Part shown: one piece after another, positions 1 to 5,048 of the stretch
How positions within the stretch are numbered: the first letter of the stretch is position 1
Layout: each line of letters starts with the position of its first letter
Assembly: GCA_030669445.1 (NCBI GenBank)
Contig: DAOVDP010000104.1
Span: 1 to 5,048, forward strand
Reading direction: 5' to 3'
Length of the DNA: 5,048 nt
DNA from: Candidatus Latescibacterota bacterium
GTDB lineage: Bacteria; Latescibacterota; MVCY01
Notes under the pieces: model-generated
What the model was told of the DNA's origin: nothing
The model's database searches: none
What the model saw: only the letters and a program-made list of their open reading frames with translations
Position numbers and translations under genes: made by a program

Positions 1-929
1 CAGGTCTCAAACCCCTGTCTGGGATCTGTGCAGCCGGGACGAACTTGCTCGTCGGCGCCAAAGATACCCCGCGGCTGTTGCCCCCAAGTACCCAAATGCT
101 GGCTGTACCAGTATTCGGTTGCAGCCAAGTGCCACATGGCCTTCGACTGAATGTAATAATTGCCGGGATAGCGAAAGCGCTGAGTGAAGTGGACGATGTG
201 ATGGTCTAACCATTCGTCAGTGGGGGGCGCGATGTGTTGGTAGAAACGAGTGGCCAGATCGAGGAGCCAGGTTTCGCCAGTGTGGTTGTAAAGCCAATAT
301 ATGTGCGGCAGCATATCCCCTGCCCTATCGGTCTGGATGAACGGCTTCCAGTCGCCAAATCTCTCTTCTTTCTTAGGGATAAACCGTCCCTCGGGCAGGC
401 CCCGGCAGAACCGAAAGAAGCGTTCCATCAGGGGAATAACACGCGAATCACCCGTATGCTCGTAGTGGCTGATGACGGCGTCGAACATAACCATGTGCGG
501 CCAGAGGTCGCAAATCTTCTGGCCGTTCTTGCCGACGACACATTTGTGATATTGCGCCCCGAAATAGCCGTCTCCGTCCTGGCTGGCGATGACCGCCTCA
601 ATCCAGCGTTTCGACTCGGCGAGAAGTCGTTTATTGCCAGTTAATACAGCCAGATCGTGAAAGCCGCGGAGCCAATAAGGCTGCTCTTCCCATCCCTCGC
701 TGTCCCCGCCAAACCAACCATTGTCTGGCTTCAGAAAGCTGCTCAATTCGGCCAGACGGCCGGTCATGCCATTTGTCATCAGATCGAGTTGATGTTTCAG
801 CCAGCCTTGGGGACGGATGCTGCCCAGGGGCAACTTAACGAAGGAACTTGGTAGAAGTGGCGCCCGGTTTGTGCAATAGAAGGAATTTGCTGCCTCTGTG
901 CCTGGCTTTTTCAATACACTTACTTGCAT
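1..929 (-). CDS. GH127/DUF1680-type glycoside hydrolase (beta-L-arabinofuranosidase-like), C-terminus beyond window
   Basis: The reading frame runs off the left edge after 309 residues. ATG at 929-927 is chosen because a strong GGAGGAG (945-939) lies 9 bases before it; an in-frame TGA at 971-969 closes the frame upstream. Near the N-terminus is PLGSIRPQGWL (34-44), a typical DUF1680/GH127 opening. An (alpha/alpha)-barrel pattern follows, with GWFGG at 71-75, DGDGYFG at 118-124 and QRFRYPGNYY at 250-259. The last residues read GADEQVRPG then TDPRQGFET (291-309). In characterised GH127 (HypBA1) a Glu acid/base is followed by a Glu-x-Cys zinc site; by position E294 and E308 are the likely equivalents, and the expected Cys is the next codon, outside the window. 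The family releases L-arabinofuranose or related residues from glycans by a cysteine-zinc mechanism, but it is broad and the substrate here is unknown. The N-terminus has no signal peptide, so the enzyme is probably cytoplasmic. It is third in the minus-strand operon, 53 bases after the TPR gene. Confidence 0.85.
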   Translation of the reverse strand, partial: MQVSVLKKPGTEAANSFYCTNRAPLLPSSFVKLPLGSIRPQGWLKHQLDLMTNGMTGRLAELSSFLKPDNGWFGGDSEGWEEQPYWLRGFHDLAVLTGNKRLLAESKRWIEAVIASQDGDGYFGAQYHKCVVGKNGQKICDLWPHMVMFDAVISHYEHTGDSRVIPLMERFFRFCRGLPEGRFIPKKEERFGDWKPFIQTDRAGDMLPHIYWLYNHTGETWLLDLATRFYQHIAPPTDEWLDHHIVHFTQRFRYPGNYYIQSKAMWHLAATEYWYSQHLGTWGQQPRGIFGADEQVRPGCTDPRQGFET

Positions 930-982
930 CTCAGTGTGCTCCTCCGCTCCATATCTGTGGCCCAATAATCAATGCTAAAAAT

Positions 983-1654
983 CTATTCCAACATCTTCTC
1001 TTCGCTCTTTGCCCGGTAAGCAAGGGGTGAATCCGGATAGAAATCAATGAGCTGCTGCAAGACCATCTTCGCCTCTTGAAACTCACCTGATAAGCGAAAA
1101 CAGCGGAAGGCATCCCAAAGGGCTCGGGCGGCCCAGGCGGAATTTTGATGTCGATCAGCAAAGCTTTTATGCTTCCGGGCGGCTTCTGAATATTTTCCCT
1201 CCTCCTCCAAACAGGCCGCAACCCCGCTCCAGGCAGTATAAGTTAAGATGGAATCATCTTGGTACCTTTTAAGGTATTCTTGAAAAGCAGCTTCGGCTTT
1301 TTCTATTTCTCCTTGTTCAAAATAGAGATTTCCCAGCGCCACCCGGGCTTCTCCGCCACTGCTGGTGCTACCAAACTGCTGAATAACCCTCTGGTACAAC
1401 TTCACCAACTCTTCGGTCTCCCCCACCCATTTTGCCATCTGTGCTTCACCCAAAACTTCTGCTGCCTGGGCCTGCTGGCGTTTCCTGTGCTGCGTAACCG
1501 CCACAACGACTACAACTGCCACCAGCACTACTGCAATCCCTATTGCAAAACGCTTGGAATTGCGTTGAATAGTCCCAGCTAACTTCATCACTGTGGTAAT
1601 AAATCTGTCCTGCCTTATCTGCTTTCTTGTTAATCGTTTGCGTGGCTTTAGCAT
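983..1654 (-). CDS. Membrane-anchored tetratricopeptide repeat protein (YfgM/BamD-like organisation)
   Basis: A complete 223-residue protein. ATG 1654-1652 is preceded by AAGAGG (1665-1660) with a 5-base spacer; the stop is TAG at 985-983. The N-terminus is strongly basic (residues 1-35, many K/R), followed by one valine-rich hydrophobic segment (about 37-54) and a basic stop (HRKRQ). This predicts a single-pass inner-membrane protein with its basic end in the cytoplasm and the rest outside. Residues 80-210 hold about three and a half TPR units. The clearest are 102-130 (ALGNLYFEQGEIEKAEAAF), 138-170 (GVAACLEEEGKYSEAA) and 174-207 (FRCFRLSGEFQEAKMVLQQ, ending at YPDSP). The architecture resembles YfgM-type chaperones or BamD/YbgF-like scaffolds, which bind other proteins. 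No catalytic residues are expected. It lies 19 bases after the isomerase gene and 53 before the hydrolase gene, so it is very probably co-transcribed. Its link to sugar metabolism is unclear and it may be a housekeeping gene caught in the operon. Confidence 0.85.
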   Translation of the reverse strand: MLKPRKRLTRKQIRQDRFITTVMKLAGTIQRNSKRFAIGIAVVLVAVVVVVAVTQHRKRQQAQAAEVLGEAQMAKWVGETEELVKLYQRVIQQFGSTSSGGEARVALGNLYFEQGEIEKAEAAFQEYLKRYQDDSILTYTAWSGVAACLEEEGKYSEAARKHKSFADRHQNSAWAARALWDAFRCFRLSGEFQEAKMVLQQLIDFYPDSPLAYRAKSEEKMLE

Positions 1655-1673
1655 TTTTTCCTCTTATTTTTGG

Positions 1674-2648
1674 TTAACTGAAAATACATTTACGAACAAT
1701 CTCCTGTGTCTCTATGGCTTCCATCTTCTCCTGGGCCTCCAGGAGTGCCGGCAGATCTATTTTCTCCACCAATTGGGCAATAGCCTTTATGTTTCGTATG
1801 GCCATATCTGCGGCTTTTACAGAATCCTCCCGGAAGGGAAACATATCCAGGCCAAACCAGCCCTCGTATTTTACCTGCTGGCAGTAGTGGAGGAATTCCA
1901 AAGTTTCCCAGAAGTGGATCACCCCCGGAATCATATCGTCATCCCACTCCCCGTAGGCGTCGTTGAAGTGGACGTTAAACAGTTTTCGGTAACGGGCAAG
2001 GTAGGCCACCGACTCTCCTGGATTTTCGCGTGCCATAAGGGCATGTCCGAAGTCAATGACCACACCCACGTTTTCCATCCCCAGCTCCAGGCAAATGGAA
2101 AGTGCTTTTCCCACTGAGCCGACGCTCATATGGGTCCTGGGCTCTTTCAGTTTATATTCAATACCCACTTTAATATCCCGGGCAGCATATTCGGCCACCT
2201 CTCGGATCGAGGTGATGAGGTTATCCCACTGACGGGTGAAATTTATCTGGAAGGGGTAGTCGAACCCATCTGACCCAAGCCAAAGTCCTATGCTGGGGCT
2301 TTCCAGCTCTCGGGCTACATCCACTGCCCTTTTGCCCTCAGCGATTGCCTCTGTTCGCAGCTTCTTGTCACAACTGGCAAATGCCCCTAATTTCCACCTC
2401 TTATCTCCCCAGACATTAGTATTGACATTGGAACAGGCTAAGTTCTTATCTTTGATGCGTCTTTTCAACTCCGAGGTACTCATCTGATCGGTGTCGCTCT
2501 GGTGACACTCGACGGCCGCTAAGTCCGGCACCTTCGCAGCCGCTTCGATCTGGTCTACCACTGTGTTTGGCTCGGCATACCCAGCGGGACAGAACCTGTC
2601 CACCGGATTGGCAAACACCCACAATCCAGCAGAGAATTTTAATTCCAT
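1674..2648 (-). CDS. Xylose-isomerase-like TIM-barrel sugar isomerase
   Basis: A 324-residue protein of the AP-endonuclease-2/xylose-isomerase-like barrel family, probably interconverting an aldose and a ketose in the cytoplasm. ATG 2648-2646 is chosen because AGGAGG (2661-2656) sits 7 bases upstream. A TTG at 2723 would add 25 residues encoded by an intergenic repeat and is rejected. Motifs match classical xylose isomerase in order: H49-x-x-D52 (ring opening), the tryptophan motif LWLGSDGFDY (122-130, W123), E164-Y-K166-L-K-E169-P-R (the ExKxxEPR pattern with metal ligand and catalytic lysine), D199-F-G-H202, H227 in VHFND, the acidic cluster D236-D238 and D268 in GLDMF. D199/H202/H227/D268 are the identities seen in Pseudomonas-type L-rhamnose isomerase, while the spacings are close to xylose isomerase. 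Two metal sites are therefore likely. The chain is shorter than xylose isomerase (about 390) or L-rhamnose isomerase (about 430). The substrate cannot be told from sequence. It is the first gene of the minus-strand operon. Confidence 0.88.
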   Translation of the reverse strand: MELKFSAGLWVFANPVDRFCPAGYAEPNTVVDQIEAAAKVPDLAAVECHQSDTDQMSTSELKRRIKDKNLACSNVNTNVWGDKRWKLGAFASCDKKLRTEAIAEGKRAVDVARELESPSIGLWLGSDGFDYPFQINFTRQWDNLITSIREVAEYAARDIKVGIEYKLKEPRTHMSVGSVGKALSICLELGMENVGVVIDFGHALMARENPGESVAYLARYRKLFNVHFNDAYGEWDDDMIPGVIHFWETLEFLHYCQQVKYEGWFGLDMFPFREDSVKAADMAIRNIKAIAQLVEKIDLPALLEAQEKMEAIETQEIVRKCIFS

Positions 2649-2653
2649 TGATT

Positions 2654-2662
2654 CTCCTCCTC
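2654..2662 (-). promoter_or_regulatory. Shine-Dalgarno site of the isomerase gene
   Basis: On the minus strand this reads GAGGAGGAG, with the AGGAGG core at 2661-2656 and seven bases before ATG 2648. It fixes the start at 2648 rather than at the upstream TTG (2723). It lies one base from the end of the inverted-repeat element, so folding of that element in the mRNA leader could affect access to it (inference). Confidence 0.8.
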
Positions 2663-2663
2663 T

Positions 2664-2753
2664 TGTAGGGGCAGACCCTTCGGGCTTGAATCCCTCAGGG
2701 CGAAGCCTATGTGTCTGCCCCAATTAAGGCGCACACACAGGTGCGCCCCTACA
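2664..2753. repeat. Composite inverted-repeat element (REP/MITE-like)
   Basis: Three perfect inverted repeats are nested in 90 bases. The outer ends TGTAGGGGC (2664-2672) and GCCCCTACA (2745-2753) are complementary. An inner pair, GGGGCAGAC (2668-2676) and GTCTGCCCC (2713-2721), shares the left arm. A third pair, GGCGCAC (2728-2734) and GTGCGCC (2741-2747), makes a 7-bp hairpin with a 6-base loop. Inside the large hairpin CTTCG (2678-2682) can pair with CGAAG (2701-2705). Because arms overlap, alternative folds compete. GTAGGGGC-type ends are common in dispersed intergenic palindromic repeats of several environmental bacterial phyla (general knowledge, not checked here). No second copy is seen in this window. 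Confidence 0.7.
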
Positions 2754-2776
2754 GAAACCCGCATGAACGCTGACCT

Positions 2777-2788
2777 AACAAGATTGTT
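2777..2788. promoter_or_regulatory. Short inverted repeat, possible operator
   Basis: AACAA and TTGTT flank a two-base GA centre, giving a 5-bp dyad between the two divergent starts and outside the larger repeat element. A regulator binding here could affect both operons. A dyad this short can arise by chance and matches no operator consensus I recognise. Confidence 0.2.
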
Positions 2789-2860
2789 GTCCACCAGTAA
2801 ATAGCACCAAAGGTTACCAACGAAAAATTACAGGATAGAAAAACAGATGTCTTAGGGGAG

Positions 2861-4174
2861 ATGATGCAAAAGGAGGAATTAGAGCAACTGTTTCGCTATC
2901 GGAGGCGGCGAATTTTCCTCACACTTTGGGTTACCTATGGTTGTTTTTACCTGTGTCGAGTTAATATGTCCATTGCCTTGCCCAGCATAATGAAGGAGTT
3001 TAACTATTCCAAGACAGATATGGGAGCAATGGGAAGCGCCTTTTTCATTGCTTACGCTATTGGCCAGTTCATCAACGGCCAACTTGGGGATAAATTTGGG
3101 GCGAGGAAATTTATCACCTTGGGTATTGTGTTCTCATCTTTGCTTAATATTGTTTTCGGCTTCACTACTACTCTCCTGGCTATGACGATTATCTGGGGAG
3201 CTAATGGCTATTTTCAAGCAATAGGCTGGTCGCCAAGTATCAAGACCTTAGCTAACTGGTTTCCTCAGAAAGAAAGGGGGAGAATATCCGGGCTGTATGG
3301 ATCGGGGCCTCAGGTTGGTAATGCCATCTCCTGGCTGCTTGCCGGTTATCTCTGTCTTCATTATGGATGGAGGTATGCCTTCTGGGTGCCAGCGGTTCTG
3401 TTTCTGTTTTGTGGGCTCCACTTTTACCTAAGCTGCAGAAATTCACCGGAAGAGACTGGACTGCCTTCGATCGAGGAGTATGAGCGGTGCAAGGAGAGAG
3501 AAAGGAAAAAGGATTCTATTGCGGAGGTCAGGCCCGAAAGGGATGAGCACTTAGGCTTCGGGTTCACCCTCAGGCAAACCCTGGGAAATCCCAGGATATG
3601 GTGTGTTGGGATGGCTTATCTGTTTCTCGGACTTGTTGGCTTTGGGTTTATCTTCTGGGTTCCATCCCATATGTTTCAGGTTCAGAAGACCAGTACCCTT
3701 AATGTGGCTTTGAGGGCAATGGTATTTCCCTTAGGAGGTTCATTGGGGGGACTGATGGCTGGATGGTTGTCTGATAGACTGTTTAAATCCAGAAGAGCCC
3801 CGATAATTGTTCTTATGTCGATACTGTCTGGCATATTCGTACTGCTTTACTCGAAAATCCCTGGTAGTGCCCCTCTGTTGAGTGTGCTTTGTCTTGGTGT
3901 AGCGGGTTTCACCACCTTCGGGGCCCACATCACTATGGCTACCAGCGTTCCCATGGACTACGGAACCAGAAAGGCTGCCTCCTCAGCAGCGGGATTTATT
4001 GACGGGTTAGGATATGTAGGTGCAGCAGTTGCCGTGGTGGGAGCAGGTTGGCTGGTGGATAACTACAACAGTTGGAATTATGCCTTCTATTTTTGGGCAT
4101 CCGGGGCTTTTATTGCCAGCATCTTAATGGGCTTTCTGTGGAAATATGTGCCCCCAAAAGGCAGATATATGTAA
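2861..4174 (+). CDS. MFS transporter, organophosphate:phosphate antiporter (GlpT/UhpT)-like
   Basis: A complete 437-residue inner-membrane protein with 12 predicted hydrophobic segments (roughly 18-40, 53-72, 84-101, 104-123, 149-166, 170-190, 244-270, 283-303, 313-330, 336-358, 373-397, 404-427) and a charged central loop (about 193-240), the standard MFS length and layout. OPA-family marks are FYLCRVNMSIALP (29-41), GQLGDKFGARK (73-83), GWSPSIKTLANWFPQKERG (122-140) and the second-half GWLSDR (301-306). R33 aligns with phosphate-binding R45 of GlpT. By hand alignment the second arginine (GlpT R269, LLRYGILDW) is G260 in LVGFGFIFW, and GlpT H165 is P150. A classical sugar-phosphate/Pi exchange is therefore doubtful, and transport of a neutral sugar or a carboxylated sugar is possible. 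There are two adjacent start codons: AGGGGAG (2854-2860) abuts the ATG at 2861 and is better spaced for the ATG at 2864, so the true protein may be one residue shorter. The gene is divergent from the isomerase operon and upstream of an AGE-family gene. Confidence 0.9.
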   Translation: MMQKEELEQLFRYRRRRIFLTLWVTYGCFYLCRVNMSIALPSIMKEFNYSKTDMGAMGSAFFIAYAIGQFINGQLGDKFGARKFITLGIVFSSLLNIVFGFTTTLLAMTIIWGANGYFQAIGWSPSIKTLANWFPQKERGRISGLYGSGPQVGNAISWLLAGYLCLHYGWRYAFWVPAVLFLFCGLHFYLSCRNSPEETGLPSIEEYERCKERERKKDSIAEVRPERDEHLGFGFTLRQTLGNPRIWCVGMAYLFLGLVGFGFIFWVPSHMFQVQKTSTLNVALRAMVFPLGGSLGGLMAGWLSDRLFKSRRAPIIVLMSILSGIFVLLYSKIPGSAPLLSVLCLGVAGFTTFGAHITMATSVPMDYGTRKAASSAAGFIDGLGYVGAAVAVVGAGWLVDNYNSWNYAFYFWASGAFIASILMGFLWKYVPPKGRYM

Positions 4175-4290
4175 GGAGGATTTACTGCTTTCCTGTCCTA
4201 AGATCGTCAAAGTGAACTATACTGCGGTTTATCCTGGCTCCAATGCTCAAAGGATACCTTAAGGATCATGATCGTATGGAGGGTGAGGAT
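4175..4290 (+). other. Transporter-epimerase intergenic spacer
   Basis: The 116-base gap has no strong terminator: the best hairpin, GGT-TT-ATCCT (4226-4235) with AGGATACC (4251-4258), is imperfect and has no following T-run. This favours read-through into the epimerase gene. AAGGAGGA (4173-4180), overlapping the transporter stop codon, is a very good Shine-Dalgarno sequence with no ATG, GTG or TTG at normal distance. Only a CTG at 4185 fits, opening 25 codons to a TAA at 4260-4262. Confidence 0.5.
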
Positions 4291-5048
4291 ATGGAAAAGG
4301 AGCGGCTGAATAAGCTGCGTGAACTCTATTGCAGGCAATTGCTGGAAGATGTCATTCCTTTCTGGATGAAGTACTCCTTAGACAAGGAGTACGGTGGATA
4401 CTTCACCTGTCTGGATCGGGATGGTTCGGTATACAACACGGATAAATATGCCTGGCTTCAGGGACGCCAGGTATGGATGTTTTCCAAGTTGTATAACGAA
4501 CTGGAGCCGAGACCGGAATGGCTGGAACTGGCCGCATCGGGTGTTAAATTCATAGTCGAGCATGGATTTGATCCCAGGGGACAAATGTATTTCTCCTTCG
4601 CCCGGGACGGGAAACCCCTCTGTAAGCCCTGGAACATTTTCACGGAAACATTTGACATTATAGGACTGGCCGAATACGCCAAGGCTACAGGGGATGAGGA
4701 GATTTTGAACAGGGCGCAGCAGCTCTACTGGAATGTCGTCGGACGGATCAAAAGAGGAGAGTTATCGACCTATACAGTTCCTGAAACGAGGAAGATAGAA
4801 TCGCTTGCCATCCCTATGATCCTGTTGACAACCACCCAGGATCTCGATCAGGTGGCACCGGATCCGCGGTTTGCTGAGATTATCGACGACTGTCTGGAGA
4901 GAATCCTCTACCGGCATGCCTGCGACGAAAAGAAGACACTGTTTGAGAACATCTCCTCCGACGGAAGCAAGCTCGATTCTCCCCAGGGTCGATGCATCCT
5001 CCCGGGCCACGCCATTGAAGCGGTCTGGTTTGTCCTTCGAGAGGGCAA
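4291..5048 (+). CDS. N-acylglucosamine 2-epimerase (AGE) family protein, C-terminus beyond window
   Basis: The frame is open from an upstream TGA (4213) to the right edge; 252 residues are visible of a family usually about 400 long. ATG 4291 is chosen because GGAGG (4278-4282) precedes it by 8 bases and because the protein then opens with MEKERLNKLRELYCRQLLED, followed by VIPFW (21-25), the family's usual start. In-frame ATGs at 4243 and 4276 lack good ribosome sites. Family marks are DKEYGGYFTCLDRDG (31-45), YAWLQGRQVWMFSKLYN (53-69, with R59), FDIIGLAEYA (121-130) and PGHAIEAVW (238-246). H240 matches the first catalytic histidine of AGE enzymes (about 239-248 in characterised members); the second lies beyond the window. 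AGE-fold enzymes are cytoplasmic (alpha/alpha)6 barrels that epimerise GlcNAc/ManNAc, or epimerise or isomerise mannose, cellobiose and related sugars, so the substrate is open. It follows the transporter gene by 116 bases and is probably co-transcribed. Confidence 0.88.
   Translation, partial: MEKERLNKLRELYCRQLLEDVIPFWMKYSLDKEYGGYFTCLDRDGSVYNTDKYAWLQGRQVWMFSKLYNELEPRPEWLELAASGVKFIVEHGFDPRGQMYFSFARDGKPLCKPWNIFTETFDIIGLAEYAKATGDEEILNRAQQLYWNVVGRIKRGELSTYTVPETRKIESLAIPMILLTTTQDLDQVAPDPRFAEIIDDCLERILYRHACDEKKTLFENISSDGSKLDSPQGRCILPGHAIEAVWFVLREG

Larger units (their letters stand above)
2649..2860. promoter_or_regulatory. Divergent intergenic region
   Basis: These 212 bases separate the two head-to-head operons and must contain the promoter of the isomerase operon and, most likely, that of the transporter operon. 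The half next to the isomerase is occupied by an inverted-repeat element (2664-2753). The half next to the transporter (2754-2860) is AT-richer and contains no convincing -35/-10 pair on either strand by eye. No coding sequence is supported here. Confidence 0.5.

Noticed and set aside
7..213. Minus-strand 68-codon frame near the left edge (and 931-1221 minus)
   Set aside because: Each lies out of frame inside a better-supported gene on the same strand (GH127-like gene and TPR gene).
234..644. Plus-strand 136-codon open frame opposite the GH127-like gene (also 657-854 and 848-1030)
   Set aside because: The minus strand here encodes a recognisable continuous GH127/DUF1680 protein; these plus-strand frames have no family-like sequence and are antisense shadows.
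1593..2117. Plus-strand 174-codon open frame across the TPR/isomerase junction
   Set aside because: It overlaps the end of the isomerase and the start of the TPR gene antisense, has no good ribosome site and no recognisable domain, while both minus-strand genes have clear motifs.
2668..2721. tRNA-like fold: on the minus strand a long GC acceptor-like stem with GGGATTCAAGCCC inside
   Set aside because: At 54 bases it is far too short, the stem is 9 bp, and there are no proper D-arm or anticodon arms; it is the palindromic repeat.
2649..2723. TTG start at 2723 extending the isomerase by 25 residues
   Set aside because: The extension is encoded by the inverted-repeat element and resembles no barrel N-terminus; an excellent Shine-Dalgarno site supports ATG 2648.
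2813..2840. Possible -35/-10 promoter (TTACCA ... GATAGA) for the transporter
   Set aside because: Both boxes are poor matches to the sigma-70 consensus and the spacing is short; the host's promoter preferences are unknown.
4226..4258. Possible terminator hairpin between transporter and epimerase
   Set aside because: The stem is interrupted by a bulge, the loop is long, and no T-run follows, so intrinsic termination is not supported.
4264..4273. Perfect 10-base palindrome GATCATGATC before the epimerase gene
   Set aside because: It is short, AT-rich and has no loop; an isolated palindrome of this size is compatible with chance and no regulator site is recognised.

Overview
This window is bacterial and reads as a carbohydrate-use locus. 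Five protein genes sit in two divergent transcription units, separated by an intergenic region of about 210 bases (2649-2860). Dense packing, Shine-Dalgarno sites before most starts, a YfgM/BamD-like membrane TPR protein and an intergenic palindromic repeat suggest an uncultivated Gram-negative-type lineage. No marker in the window allows a taxonomic assignment. The leftmost gene looks visibly richer in G+C than the transporter gene.

Minus strand, read right to left from about 2648. First comes a xylose-isomerase-like TIM-barrel sugar isomerase (1674-2648) that keeps nearly all the catalytic positions of classical xylose and rhamnose isomerases. After 19 bases comes a single-pass membrane TPR protein (983-1654). 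After another 53 bases comes a GH127/DUF1680-type glycoside hydrolase (929 down to the left edge, incomplete at its C-terminus). The short gaps and uniform direction indicate one operon.

Plus strand, read left to right. First is a 12-segment MFS transporter of the organophosphate:phosphate antiporter (GlpT/UhpT) type (2861-4174). After 116 bases comes an N-acylglucosamine 2-epimerase (AGE/renin-binding-protein) family gene (4291 to the right edge, incomplete). The transporter keeps one of the two phosphate-binding arginines of GlpT and appears to have lost the other, along with the substrate-site histidine. It may therefore carry something other than a sugar phosphate.

The divergent intergenic region holds a 90-base element made of nested perfect inverted repeats (2664-2753). 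It starts immediately upstream of the isomerase Shine-Dalgarno site and so would lie in that operon's leader or promoter.

Working model (inference): a saccharide enters through the MFS transporter, the apparently cytoplasmic GH127-like enzyme removes a glycosyl residue, and the isomerase and AGE-family epimerase convert the released sugar into central metabolites. The role of the TPR protein is unexplained. I see no tRNA, rRNA, CRISPR array, transposase or phage gene.
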